Shown here in pieces: positions 16,801 to 25,460 of a stretch of DNA of 32,668 nucleotides; within the stretch, counting starts at the first letter, position 1, and every line of letters starts with the position of its first letter. Location of the stretch: positions 1 through 32,668 of the forward strand of contig JAJCXO010000047.1 in assembly GCA_029263395.1 (NCBI GenBank), written 5' to 3'. The notes below the pieces were generated by a model, which made no database searches, was not told the DNA's origin, and saw only the letters and a program-made list of their open reading frames with translations. This DNA comes from Acidobacteriota bacterium. GTDB taxonomy: Bacteria; Acidobacteriota; Thermoanaerobaculia; Multivoradales; J023. A program made the translations under genes and the position numbers.

Positions 16801-19218
16801 CTACTCGTTGCGCAAACTGACCAAAGGATCGAACCGGCTTGCTCGCCGCGCCGGGAGATAACACGCAGCCAGGGCCACCAACGCCAATAAGACCGCCACG
16901 CCGAAGAAGGTCGGTAGGTCGATAGCGCCGACTCCGAACAGCAGGCTCTCCAGCAGTCGACTGAACGCGACAGCACCCACCAAGCCTACCGCCAATCCCA
17001 CGATGGTCAGCCACATGCCCTGGCCAACCACCAGTTTCAGAATCTGGCGTCGACCGGCACCAAGCGCCATCCGCACCCCGATCTCGCAACGTCGATTGCT
17101 GACGGAGTAGGACATGACACCGTAGATCCCGACCGCGGCCAGGACCACCGCCAGGACAGCGAACAGAGCCGATAACGAGGCATTGAAACGCTGGCGCCAA
17201 ACCGCCTGCGACAAGATTTCGGCCATCGTCCGGACGGTTGCGATCGACAGATCTGGCTCGATATCCCACAGCTGTTCAGAGACTGAGCCCCGCAGGCTTT
17301 CTGGATCACCGTCGGTATGGACGACGAGGGTTGTCTTCTCCCACCAACTCACCGGATTCTGGCGATAAGGGAAATAGATCCCGGGTGTCAGATCATCGGT
17401 CAGCTGCCATTGGCGTACGTCGCCAACCACACCGACAACCATCAACCAGGGAGCGTCGGAATCTGGCCCCCCCGATTGGATACGCTGGCCGACCACATCA
17501 CCGTCAGGCCAGTAACGCTCCGCCAGCGATTCCGACACGATGACCACCGGTTGCGACGTTTCCCGGTCTCGACCGTCGAAGAGTCGACCTTGCAGCAGCG
17601 GGACGCTCATCGCCTCGAGCAAACCGGGCGTGACCGTGCGCTGGGAAGATCGCGGCGACTCACTGAGGGATGGCGCCCGCCGCCCCTCGATCTGAAACGT
17701 CCCGCCCCAAAGGTCACCACCGATCGGCAGGTGATTGATCAACCCGATCGACACCACACCCGGGGTCTGCCCGAGTTCCTCCAGCAGCTGGTCGAAGAAC
17801 GGATTCTGTAGTTCCGGGGGCGCATGCTGGGAACCAGCAAACGACAGATCGACGGTCAACAGATTGGTGGTGCGGAACCCGGGATCGAGCTGCCAAAGAT
17901 GCAACAAGCTCTTCAGCGTCAGGCCAGCGCCGACCAGGAGGACCAAAGACAGTGAAATCTCGGCCACCACCAGCAAGTTCTTGGCGCGGTCGCCACCGCG
18001 CCCGCCGACGCGACGGGTGCCTTCGCGTAAGGCATCCCTGAGATCCCATCCCAGCGTCGCCAAAGCCGGAAAGATTCCGAATAAACACCCGGTCAGCAGC
18101 GCCACGCCGAGGGTGAAGCCGAGCACCCGACCATCGAGCGAAATTTCATCGAGGCGAGGCACATTCTCGGGGCTCAGGGCGACCAAAGCCTCGACACCCC
18201 ACAGGCCCAACAAGAGACCCAGCACACTGGCCATCAGAGACAAAACCAGGCTCTCGGCGACCAACTGCCGAATCAGGCTACCGCGCCCGGCCCCCAAGGC
18301 ACGACGAATGGCGATCTCCGCACGGCGCCCCGAAGCTCGCACCAAAAAGAGGTTGGCCACGTTGACGCAGGCGATCAACAGCACCAGCCCGACGGTACCC
18401 AAGAGCATGACCAAGGCGCCGCGCACCCCGCCAACCACTGGCTCCCGGAGCGCTTCCATGGTCAGGGTCAAGCCGTCGTTGGCTTCTGGATAGTCGGCGA
18501 CCAAGCGACGTTCCAAGGCTGCAATTTCGGCCCGCCCCTGCTCCAGATCGACACCCGGCTGCAACCGTCCGAAGAGACGTAGAAAGTTCGAGTTGCGCAA
18601 ACTGGCAACGTCTGGCTCGAAGTCGAGCGGCACCCAGAACTCGGCACCGGTAGCCCAAAATGGCGGAAACTCGAAACCCTCCGGCATCACCCCGATGACC
18701 GTGTAGTCCTCGCCATCAAAGGATAGAGACCGACCGATGATGTTGCGATCTCCCCCGAAGCGCCGTTGCCACAAGCGGTTCCCAAGCACCACAACCTGAG
18801 ATGGCTCTCCACCCACTTCGGGTCGGCTGTAGGTTCTACCAACCGCTGCCTCGACACCCAACAGCTCGAAAAGACCACGCGACGCCTTGAGCCCATCGAT
18901 CTGTTCCGGACGGTCGGATCCCCTCAGCACGGGAGCCCAGGGATGAGCGGCAACAATCTGCTCGAACTGTCGAGCCTCGTTTGCCACATCCAGAAAGTTG
19001 GCGGGAGAGATCGGCTGCCGCTCACCGCGGAAAATCGCCACCAGTTGATCCGGTTCGGGATATTCCAGCGGGCGCAACAGCACGCCGTTGAAAACGCTGA
19101 AAATGGCGGTATTGGCACCAATCCCCAAAGCCAACGTCAACACCGCAACGACGGTGAAACCTGGCGCCCGAAACAGGGTTCGCATTGCGAAGCGGACATC
19201 TCGCAGAAAAGCGGTCAT
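16801..19218 (-). CDS. ADOP-family ABC transporter permease (MacB/FtsX-like, duplicated)
   Basis: 805 residues, the usual size for acidobacterial duplicated orphan permeases. The N-terminus RDVRFAMRTLFRAPGFTVVA and LALGIGANTAIFSVFNGVLL is the family hallmark. Two MacB-type periplasmic core domains (~residues 50-240 and 450-650) each precede an FtsX-like membrane module (~280-390 with VNVANLFLVRASGRRAEIAIRRALGA; ~680-800 with SNRRCEIGVRMALGAGRRQI). It ends in ARRASRFDPLVSLRNE. Members lack an adjacent ATPase gene, hence 'orphan', and are thought to act as MacB-like efflux or mechanotransmission components; no ATPase or PadR-type regulator gene is next to it here. A strong AGGAGG lies before the ATG. 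The family is concentrated in Acidobacteriota, which is the main taxonomic clue. Confidence 0.94.
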   Translation of the reverse strand: MTAFLRDVRFAMRTLFRAPGFTVVAVLTLALGIGANTAIFSVFNGVLLRPLEYPEPDQLVAIFRGERQPISPANFLDVANEARQFEQIVAAHPWAPVLRGSDRPEQIDGLKASRGLFELLGVEAAVGRTYSRPEVGGEPSQVVVLGNRLWQRRFGGDRNIIGRSLSFDGEDYTVIGVMPEGFEFPPFWATGAEFWVPLDFEPDVASLRNSNFLRLFGRLQPGVDLEQGRAEIAALERRLVADYPEANDGLTLTMEALREPVVGGVRGALVMLLGTVGLVLLIACVNVANLFLVRASGRRAEIAIRRALGAGRGSLIRQLVAESLVLSLMASVLGLLLGLWGVEALVALSPENVPRLDEISLDGRVLGFTLGVALLTGCLFGIFPALATLGWDLRDALREGTRRVGGRGGDRAKNLLVVAEISLSLVLLVGAGLTLKSLLHLWQLDPGFRTTNLLTVDLSFAGSQHAPPELQNPFFDQLLEELGQTPGVVSIGLINHLPIGGDLWGGTFQIEGRRAPSLSESPRSSQRTVTPGLLEAMSVPLLQGRLFDGRDRETSQPVVIVSESLAERYWPDGDVVGQRIQSGGPDSDAPWLMVVGVVGDVRQWQLTDDLTPGIYFPYRQNPVSWWEKTTLVVHTDGDPESLRGSVSEQLWDIEPDLSIATVRTMAEILSQAVWRQRFNASLSALFAVLAVVLAAVGIYGVMSYSVSNRRCEIGVRMALGAGRRQILKLVVGQGMWLTIVGLAVGLVGAVAFSRLLESLLFGVGAIDLPTFFGVAVLLALVALAACYLPARRASRFDPLVSLRNE

Positions 19219-19269
19219 GAGCTTCCTCCTGACCTTCGGAACAGCAAAGTTCGTACCAGCTGACTAACA

Positions 19270-19291
19270 TCGATCGAGCCGTCGATCGAGC
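19270..19291. promoter_or_regulatory. Paired TCGATCGAGC direct repeats in a divergent promoter region
   Basis: TCGATCGAGC occurs at 19270-19279 and again at 19282-19291 (12-bp spacing, each with a CGATCG palindrome), between the divergent ADOP and binding-lipoprotein genes. They may be an operator pair; no clear promoter hexamers were identified. Confidence 0.35.
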
Positions 19292-19391
19292 AGGAAAGAC
19301 CCCATCTTCTTGCCCGGTTTGTGTTCGATATTGGGACGGCTGGTTCCGCTGCCGAACGGCTTTGGCTCGCGCCCGCTACAATGGAGCCTTG

Positions 19392-20561
19392 ATGCTGCAG
19401 TCACTTTCAGGTGAAAGCTTGCGACTCACCTTCGTTTTAGTTTTGGTTTCGGCCGCCATAGGCGGCTGTTCGGACTCCAGCCCACCGGATCAAACGTTGC
19501 GAGTCGGATTGATCGCTCCCCTCAGCGGCGCGCTGGCGGTCAATCTTGGTGAACCGGCACGGGAAGGTGCGGAGTTGGCTGTCCAGCAGGTCAACAAACG
19601 CAGCCTCACCATCAACGACCTGCGACATGAGGTCGTGCTGCTGCTCGAGGACAGCCGGGATAGCCCTGAAATCGCCATTCAGGCCACACGGCGCCTGATC
19701 AATCAAGGGCACATCGACGGGCTGATCGGTCCGATTCTCAGTCGCAACGCGATCAGCGCCGCCACGGTGGCGGAACAACAAGGCGTGCCCATGATCAGCC
19801 CAACCGCCAGCGCTCCCGAACTCACCCGCGGTCGGCATTTCGTCTTTCGCGGCACCTTCGTCGACCAGGCGCAAGGGCATGCCTTGGCTAGATTCGCCGC
19901 TGAGAAGTTGCAGGCCAACACTGCCGCTGTGCTGTATGACATCGCCAGCACCTACAATCGCGATGTCGCAAACATCTTTCGTAAATCCTTCGAAGGCTTC
20001 GGCGGCACGACGGTTGCCTTCGAGTCGTTCACCACCGGCGAGCTCGACTTTCGAACATCTCTGGAACGCATCCGCGATGCCGCGCCGGATGTCCTGCTAC
20101 TGCCCAACTATGCAGATGAGGTTCCAAAACAAGTGATTCAAGCCCGCGAGCTCGGGATCTCGGCAACCCTTCTCGGCACCGACTCATGGGATGGTGACCT
20201 CTATCCACAGCTGCCAGAGTTTGAGGGCGCATACTTCATCGACGACTGGCAAGTTGGCGCCCAGGGCCTCGAGAGCGATGCCTCGAAAGCCTTTGAACAA
20301 CTCTATCGACAGACCTTCGAGCGACCGCCAAAAAGTGTTGCCGCAATTGTGTTCGACGCCTTTGGCCTATTGTTCGAAGCGATCGAGCGCCAAAACAGCC
20401 GCGACCCGAACGCCATCCGCCAAGGACTTTCGAACCTGACGAACTATCGAGGCGTCACCGGCTCCTTCTCGTTCCGCGGAACCGGCGACCCGGCTAAGAG
20501 CCTCTACATCTTTCGTATCGAAGACGGCCGCACCGTCTTCGCTCAGGAAATCCCGCCCTAG
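19392..20561 (+). CDS. Branched-chain-amino-acid-type ABC transporter substrate-binding lipoprotein
   Basis: 389 residues of the periplasmic binding protein type 6 family (LivK-like). The signal peptide ends in a lipobox, AAIGGC (Cys26), so it is a lipoprotein. The fold markers are LRVGLIAPLSGALAVNLGEPAREGAELAVQQVN, GLIGPILSRNAISAATVAEQQGVPMISPTA, VLYDIASTYNRDVANIFRKSF and LGTDSWDGDLYPQLPEFEGAYFIDDW. Members bind leucine, amides, other amino acids or act as sensory receptors; here no permease or ATPase genes are adjacent, so it is an orphan binding protein. The start at 19392 follows GGAG by 5 nt and gives a normal lipoprotein signal; a TTG 30 nt upstream is less likely. A G-rich hairpin element begins within 25 nt of the stop. 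Confidence 0.9.
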   Translation: MLQSLSGESLRLTFVLVLVSAAIGGCSDSSPPDQTLRVGLIAPLSGALAVNLGEPAREGAELAVQQVNKRSLTINDLRHEVVLLLEDSRDSPEIAIQATRRLINQGHIDGLIGPILSRNAISAATVAEQQGVPMISPTASAPELTRGRHFVFRGTFVDQAQGHALARFAAEKLQANTAAVLYDIASTYNRDVANIFRKSFEGFGGTTVAFESFTTGELDFRTSLERIRDAAPDVLLLPNYADEVPKQVIQARELGISATLLGTDSWDGDLYPQLPEFEGAYFIDDWQVGAQGLESDASKAFEQLYRQTFERPPKSVAAIVFDAFGLLFEAIERQNSRDPNAIRQGLSNLTNYRGVTGSFSFRGTGDPAKSLYIFRIEDGRTVFAQEIPP

Positions 20562-20577
20562 GAGTAGCTGCCAGAGG

Positions 20578-20630
20578 TCCCCTAACCCCCTCTCCCCCAC
20601 CCTTCACACCCACCCGGGAGACGGGGAACC
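20578..20630 (+). repeat. G-rich hairpin element, copy 2 (downstream of the binding lipoprotein)
   Basis: CCCCCTCTCCC (20586-20596) pairs with GGGAGACGGGG (20616-20626), one mismatch in 11. Its reverse complement matches 12572-12626 at nearly every position over about 53 bp. Relative to the gene it follows, its orientation is the same as that of copy 1. Confidence 0.85.
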
Positions 20631-20865
20631 AGAAAGAAGAGGCGAGGTTGTTCGTTGGAGTTTTCGCCGTTTTCGGTTCAGAGAGGGAGGCCTTGTGGAG
20701 CGAGCAAGCAGCGAGCGTGTTTGAGCTTCGCAACTGTTGGCCTCTCGTATCCGGTGGCATCACCAGGGCTCAGGCATCTAGCGAGTGATCCGGCGTGTTT
20801 CCGGAGCTGCGGCGCAGCCCACAAGGCCAACCGAACTCTCGATAAGCGCCTTGGGCAAAATCTCG
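20631..20865. other. Intergenic stretch without a supported gene
   Basis: Between the G-rich hairpin element and the beta-helix remnant I see no start with a ribosome binding site and no recognisable protein in any frame. The open frames crossing it on the minus strand lack family features. Confidence 0.5.
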
Positions 20866-21102
20866 CTAACCGCTCGACCAGCCGGAGGTATCCCCCGACT
20901 CGAAGCTGTCTGCAAACAACTCCGTGGCTCCCGACTCGTCCACCCCAATGTCGACCGCCACCCCCAGTTGACGCGCACCGCCGTCGAGATCGGTCTCCCC
21001 GACCGGCACAAACGCGGGATTGCCACGGTCGACCGCCGGTGAGGCTGGGTCGATCAAACCGATCGCCGCGGTCAAGATGCCGCACATGTGGTGTCGACTC
21101 AT
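20866..21102 (-). pseudogene. Remnant of a beta-helix (choice-of-anchor-Q-like) surface protein, FESG C-terminus
   Basis: A 78-codon frame whose middle, DPASPAVDRGNPAFVPVGET followed by DLDGGARQLGVAVDIGVDES, is the typical last turn of secreted parallel-beta-helix proteins (SPAIDAGD...ETDIDGxPR...VDIGADE). It ends with LFADSFESGDTSGW. The hundreds of residues and the signal peptide expected upstream are missing, so it looks like a 3' fragment. Yet its ATG overlaps the stop of the CoA-transferase gene (ATGA) and has AAGGAGAGG 4 nt before it, so the fragment may be translated by coupling. Without a signal peptide the product would stay in the cytoplasm. It could be either a fortuitous start on a gene relic or a short fused gene; I favour the relic. 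Confidence 0.6.
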
Positions 21103-22334
21103 GAGTCCTCTCCTTCGGCTGAGTTTTTACCGAGACCCCGAGGTGCTGCTTTGCCAGCCAAGGCGAGGGCCCATCGCTTAAAACTAAAGCGCCGTCCGAT
21201 ACCGCCAGCGCGCCGCTTTCGCGACGACAGCGCCGAGGCCAGGCCAAACTCGCGGGATACGCCATCGGTGTGCTCCCCCAGCCCAGGGTAGGCCGCATCT
21301 TCTCGCGGTCGCTCACCGTCAAAACGCGCTGGAAATCCCAGTCGCGGCAACCCGTCGTCACCATCGCGCAGCAAATCGCGAACCTTGACTTGCGGATGCT
21401 CCCGAGCTTCAGCCGAACTGAGCACCGGATCGACCGGGATATCGTGTTCAGCAAACAACGTGGCCCATGCTTCGCGGGTGCGCCCAGCCACCAACTCAGC
21501 CACCTCGCGATGCACCGAACCATCCGTCTGATATTGACGCAACAGCCAGTCTCGCCGATCGACCGCGGCACAGAATTTCTTCCAAAAGCGGGGCTCGAGA
21601 GCCGCCAGCGCCAGCCGGCCCCCATCTTTGGTCGGATAGAGGTTGTAACACGGCACTGAGCCGGTGAGCAGCAGCGGCTCACGATCCGCCCGTGGACTCT
21701 CGGTCTCCGAGGCCCACGCCATGATCGAAGCGTGGCCCGCAGCATCGAGCAGCGCCTGATCGATCCAACAGCCCTGACCGTCGCGCTGCCGACGATGTAA
21801 CGCCGCCAGCACCGAGCAGGTGGCGCTCCAGGCGCCGACGATGTCCGCCGTCTGTGCTGCTGGCATGCCGCGAGCCCCGGCCAAGCTGCCGGCGATCGCC
21901 TGATAGGTCAGATCGTGGCCAGCTCGCTGGGCGTCGGGCCCCTCCTGCCCCCATCCACTGACCGAGCAGATGATCAACTTGGGGTAACGGCGACGCAACT
22001 CGGCGGGTGGCAACCCGAGACGCTCCAAGGTGCCAGGCCTGAAACTTTCGACCAGCACGTCGGCAGTGATCAGCATCTCTTCGAGACACTCCCGGGCCGC
22101 GTCTTTCTTGAGGTTGAGCGCGATACTCTGGTGCCCGGCGAGCAACAGCGCCGACAGGCTCGACTTACCGTCTTTGGCCCCTGGCAAATGCCGCGATGGA
22201 TCGCCGAGGGTCGGCTCTTCCACCTTGAGCACCCGGGCCCCGAGATCTCCCAACAGTCGCGAAACCAACGGGCCGGGCAAGTTTCGGCTGAGATCGACGA
22301 CCAACAGATCGTCGAGCAAGCTCGGTCCGCTCAT
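21099..22334 (-). CDS. Class III CoA-transferase (CaiB/BaiF family; alpha-methylacyl-CoA racemase-like)
   Basis: 411 residues. The N-terminus LLVVDLSRNLPGPLVSRLLGDLGARVLKVE, the AGHQSIALNLKK strand, ADVLVESFRPGTLERLGL and the catalytic loop AGHDLTYQAIAG with nucleophile Asp141 are diagnostic for the CaiB-BaiF family. The enzyme would move CoA between carboxylates or epimerise a 2-methylacyl-CoA; similarity to racemases in ARDxLGxDQGD-like regions is limited, so the exact reaction is open. A basic C-terminal tail of ~45 residues (SSRKRRAGGIGRRFSFKRW) extends beyond the usual family end. It lies 73 nt downstream of the thiolase gene, probably co-transcribed, suggesting a role in fatty or branched-chain acyl-CoA metabolism. 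The ATG lacks a clear Shine-Dalgarno sequence. Confidence 0.91.
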   Translation of the reverse strand: MSGPSLLDDLLVVDLSRNLPGPLVSRLLGDLGARVLKVEEPTLGDPSRHLPGAKDGKSSLSALLLAGHQSIALNLKKDAARECLEEMLITADVLVESFRPGTLERLGLPPAELRRRYPKLIICSVSGWGQEGPDAQRAGHDLTYQAIAGSLAGARGMPAAQTADIVGAWSATCSVLAALHRRQRDGQGCWIDQALLDAAGHASIMAWASETESPRADREPLLLTGSVPCYNLYPTKDGGRLALAALEPRFWKKFCAAVDRRDWLLRQYQTDGSVHREVAELVAGRTREAWATLFAEHDIPVDPVLSSAEAREHPQVKVRDLLRDGDDGLPRLGFPARFDGERPREDAAYPGLGEHTDGVSREFGLASALSSRKRRAGGIGRRFSFKRWALALAGKAAPRGLGKNSAEGEDS

Positions 22335-22407
22335 TCCGGCACCGCTTGTCTAGACGTCGTTTGTCGAGGAAGGGTCTGCTCAGCCACCGTCCGTCTAGGA
22401 AACACCG

Positions 22408-23832
22408 TCAGCGCTCGACAACCATCGAAAAGCCGGTACCACCCGCGGCACAAACCGTCATCAGCCCGAACTCGAGATCACGACGTTTGAGCTCGTTCAA
22501 CAATTGCATGGTGACCCGGGCACCGGTTGCGCCGAACGGATGCCCAATCGAAATCGAGCCACCGTTGACGTTGAACCGATCGAGATCAATTTCGCCCAGC
22601 GGCGTGGCCCGCCCGAGCTCGTCTTGGGCGAATTTCTTCGACGCAAAGGCCTTGATGTTCGACAAAATCTGCGCCGCAAACGCCTCGTGCATTTCGATCA
22701 GCCCCATATCCGCAAGCTTCAAGCCAGCGCGATCGAGGGCCTGAGGAGCGGCGTAGGCTGGGCCCTGCAACAGCTGCGTTGCGGGATCGAGGGCAGCATA
22801 GGCATAGGAGCGGATGTAGCCCAACGGTTCGTAACCCAACGCCTTGGCCTTCTTTTCGCTCATCAGCAATACCGCCGACGCGCCATCCGTCAGCGGGCTC
22901 GAGTTGCCCGCGGTGAGGGTGCCATAGGAGCGGTCGAAAACCGGCCGCAGCTTGCCGAGCGCATCCAGGGAGCTATCGGAGCGAATGCCGGTGTCTTCGG
23001 TGACCACCTGCTTGTAATCTGGCTGGGTAAACGTCGGCACAATCTGATCGGCGAAACGGCCCTCGTTGGTGGCGTCGGCCGCACATTGGTGGGAGTGCAA
23101 CGCAATCTCGTCCTGCGCACGACGCGAAATGCCGTTCTCCTTGGCCATCTTCTCGCACGATTGCCCCATCGTTTGGCCGGTGGTGTACTCGACGATGGCC
23201 GGTGCCACCGGCGCCAAGTCTTTGGGTCGCAGCTGACTGAGGATCGACATCTTCTTGCCGAGCGTTTTGGCGCGGCTGACGTCGATGAAACGCTGCGAGG
23301 CATTACGAGAATAAGTGATCGGCACCGTCGACAACGACTCGGCACCACCCGCCAAGACCACTTCGGCTTGACCTGTCAGAATGGCTTCGGCGCCAGCGGT
23401 GATGGCTCGATTCGACGAGGCGCAGGCTAGATTCACCGTCACCCCGGTAATGGTGCGGGGCAGCTTCAACCGCAAGATCACCTCGCGCCCGAGGTTCGGC
23501 GCGTAAAGGGCAGGCACCACCACACCAAAAATCGACTGATCGATCTCCCGCGGATCGATCTCCGTCCGATTCAAGAGCTCGGTCACCGGCACGCTGGCAA
23601 GATCGACCACGTCCATGTTGGCAAACTCGGCACCGGCTTTGACGAACGGAGTACGACACCCGTCGACGATGGCGATGCGCCCCCGGGAGCCCTTGAGCGC
23701 CTGCTTACGATGCTTGGCGATAGCGGGCGCACTGCCCTTGCCGCGGGTCCAAACCGAATCGGCTGTTTCGGTGATCTCGCGCTGCGTCGCCTCGAGGCCG
23801 GCATGAGTCTTCGCCGGCTGTGGATTCGACAT
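22408..23832 (-). CDS. fadI: Thiolase (3-ketoacyl-CoA thiolase / acetyl-CoA acetyltransferase, FadI-like)
   Basis: 474 residues with all thiolase active-site elements: the acyl-accepting Cys137 in LACASSN, HEAFAAQ in the C-terminal half, His431 in GHPFGATGAR and the proton-shuttling Cys461 in CAAGGTG. Insertions such as the long loop around RAKTLGKKMSILSQL fit the trifunctional-enzyme beta-subunit/FadI branch rather than the short AtoB type. It cleaves 3-ketoacyl-CoA with CoA (beta-oxidation), or condenses acetyl-CoA in reverse. A ~50-residue N-terminal extension precedes GRIAIVDGCRTPF. GGAG 7 nt before the ATG at 23832 fixes the start; a frame open to 24015 would add 61 unlikely residues. 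No FadJ-type partner gene is present in the window. Confidence 0.94.
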   Translation of the reverse strand: MSNPQPAKTHAGLEATQREITETADSVWTRGKGSAPAIAKHRKQALKGSRGRIAIVDGCRTPFVKAGAEFANMDVVDLASVPVTELLNRTEIDPREIDQSIFGVVVPALYAPNLGREVILRLKLPRTITGVTVNLACASSNRAITAGAEAILTGQAEVVLAGGAESLSTVPITYSRNASQRFIDVSRAKTLGKKMSILSQLRPKDLAPVAPAIVEYTTGQTMGQSCEKMAKENGISRRAQDEIALHSHQCAADATNEGRFADQIVPTFTQPDYKQVVTEDTGIRSDSSLDALGKLRPVFDRSYGTLTAGNSSPLTDGASAVLLMSEKKAKALGYEPLGYIRSYAYAALDPATQLLQGPAYAAPQALDRAGLKLADMGLIEMHEAFAAQILSNIKAFASKKFAQDELGRATPLGEIDLDRFNVNGGSISIGHPFGATGARVTMQLLNELKRRDLEFGLMTVCAAGGTGFSMVVER

Positions 23833-24021
23833 GGGTATTCTCCTTACGGACTCTGCGTCACGGATATGTTGGATGGGTCGTCGGAGTGGAACGCACCCCG
23901 AGTTGACCATTGTAATGCAGCACGCTCGTGATGCTGCACCGCATGGCTCCGCCTTGGTCCGGCCACAACTCTCTCGGCCTGCCATTCGATCATCCGAACC
24001 GGCGCCTGGAGCCACATTCCG

Positions 24022-25017
24022 CTAATCCGCCAGCGTGATGACTCGCACGCCCTGCTCCCGCCACACGCCAACCGTCTCGAGCTCACCGTCGGCAACCAAA
24101 ATTGCCTCTAGCCGACTGTGGCGTCGATGCTTGCGGCGTTGCAAGCGTGACGCCAGCTCGGTCAACTCAGCAGCTGCGGCACAGACCAGGGTCGGCCGCG
24201 CCCACAGCACCGTTTCCACAAACGCCTCGAGGTCCGGTTCCAGCACCCAAGCTGCGCCGCGCACCAGAGTCCAAGTTTGCAGCAGCCGTGCCACATCGGC
24301 ACCCAACCCGGGGGCACAGCAGAAGATCGCTTGCTCGGGTGCGCCGGCCTTGAACAACGAACCCTTCCGAGCAGACGGCGGCAAACGACCTTCGAGCCGG
24401 CGAGCCGCCACCATCAACTCGCTGGCAGCAGCCGTCACTCTGGGTTGCATTTCGATTTCACCGCCAGCAGGCTCTAGATCGAGCACCAAGGGTTGACGGG
24501 GCGTTGGATCGGTAGCCGACAGCGCCGCGGGCAACACGAGCCGTTCGGGATCTCGATCCGAACGCTCCACAAACCGAGTGCCTTCAACCTCGACCCATGC
24601 CGAACAGCCGAGTGTTGTTGCCCACGCAAGTCCTGTCGAGTCGAGATCAACCGGTACCGCAATAACCCCCGCAGCCTGCACAACCAGCCCCGAGGTGATC
24701 GCGTCGGGATCGAGACTAGCGTCGAAACCGATGCGGTAGTTGGCGGCGATAGGTCCTGCCTCTGACGATTGGTCCTGCAGCATCGTCAGCTTTTCGCGCA
24801 ACGCGGTCAGCCCGCGCATCACCTGGTCTGCAACCCGCGCCCAGGATCGCCAGCGCCAATCCCAGCCCTCGCGGTAAAACAGCCATGGTTCCCGGGGAGT
24901 TCGACGAGCCCGTTCCGCCAGCGCGGCAACCACCGTCAGCTCCCCACCGGTCGGCTCTCCTCCAGTACCCGCTCCTGCAGCGCCCGCCCCCGCGGTAGGC
25001 TCCAGACCTGCCGACAC
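24022..25017 (-). CDS. Degenerate ANL-superfamily (acyl-CoA synthetase-like) protein without ATP motif
   Basis: 331 residues. The order of segments follows the N-terminal half of acyl-CoA synthetases: LAERARRTPREPWLFYREG and DWRWRSWARVADQVMRGL (the 'substrate and wear-the-reaction' opening), VVQAAGVIAVPVDLDSTGL, then LVLDLEP where the P-loop TSGTTGxPKG should follow, RPTLVCAAAAELTELASRL (~275-295) and SRLEAILVADGEL with GVRVITLAD, the place of the GGAPL...xGYG motif. The glycine/serine ATP-binding loop and the whole C-terminal lid domain are absent, so adenylation is unlikely. It could be a binding or regulatory paralogue, or a truncated gene. The GTG start lies 2 nt behind the stop of the upstream PHA-type gene, implying coupling. 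Assignment is from motif order only. Confidence 0.68.
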   Translation of the reverse strand: MSAGLEPTAGAGAAGAGTGGEPTGGELTVVAALAERARRTPREPWLFYREGWDWRWRSWARVADQVMRGLTALREKLTMLQDQSSEAGPIAANYRIGFDASLDPDAITSGLVVQAAGVIAVPVDLDSTGLAWATTLGCSAWVEVEGTRFVERSDRDPERLVLPAALSATDPTPRQPLVLDLEPAGGEIEMQPRVTAAASELMVAARRLEGRLPPSARKGSLFKAGAPEQAIFCCAPGLGADVARLLQTWTLVRGAAWVLEPDLEAFVETVLWARPTLVCAAAAELTELASRLQRRKHRRHSRLEAILVADGELETVGVWREQGVRVITLAD

Positions 25018-25019
25018 GG

Positions 25020-25385
25020 TCAGGACTCGCAGACGCCAACGGATGCGACAGCGGGTGCGACAGCATCGTCCTCAACGGCGGACAAGGACTCACCGTCGGA
25101 CAAGGAACCGCCGCCCAACGCCTCATCAAAAGCCCTCTTGATCTTGTGTTCGATCACATGGCGCATCATGCTGGCGGGTGGTCGCAGCTTCGCCTCCACC
25201 TTCAGCGTGCCGGCCTCCAGGATCATGGTGCCTTCGGCTCCTGGACCTGAAATGAGCAAGACCTCACCTTCCCAGGTGCGCTTTAAAAAGGGTGGGAAGT
25301 GACGGTCGAGGGTTGCGTCAATATCGGACCGCAGCTCGTCCATACTCGTCTTCCCGGTCTCCGCTTCAATCACAATGTCGGCCAT
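25020..25385 (-). CDS. Polyhydroxyalkanoic-acid-system-type small protein
   Basis: 121 residues from ATG 25385 (MADIVIEAETGKTSMDEL). The pattern of a short amphipathic start, WEGEVLLISGPGAEGTMILE and LKVEAKLRPPASMMRHVIEH, then a basic helix IKRAFDEAL, matches the small PHA-granule-region family (PF09650-like), whose members accompany polyhydroxyalkanoate or lipid-metabolism genes. A glycine/serine/valine-rich tail follows. Function is unknown beyond this association. It is the first gene of a minus-strand cluster with the ANL-like gene, thiolase and CoA-transferase. A GTG start at 25436 would add 17 residues; no Shine-Dalgarno sequence is seen for either. Confidence 0.72.
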   Translation of the reverse strand: MADIVIEAETGKTSMDELRSDIDATLDRHFPPFLKRTWEGEVLLISGPGAEGTMILEAGTLKVEAKLRPPASMMRHVIEHKIKRAFDEALGGGSLSDGESLSAVEDDAVAPAVASVGVCES

Positions 25386-25448
25386 GGCCGGCAACTTATC
25401 ACAGCGCCGATCCTTGCCGACCCGGCCTCGTGGCACAGGATCTGCTTA

Positions 25449-25454
25449 TACAAT
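25449..25454 (+). promoter_or_regulatory. -10 box of a probable leaderless transcript (M48 protease)
   Basis: TACAAT lies exactly 6 nt before ATG 25461 with no Shine-Dalgarno sequence. The -35 region is poor (no TTGNNN at 16-18 nt). The spacing equals that seen at tatT, the glycosyltransferase and the esterase. Confidence 0.45.
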
Positions 25455-25460
25455 CCTATT

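Noticed and set aside
20678-21745. 355-residue minus-strand ORF
   Set aside because: It overlaps the CoA-transferase in another frame and has no family features.
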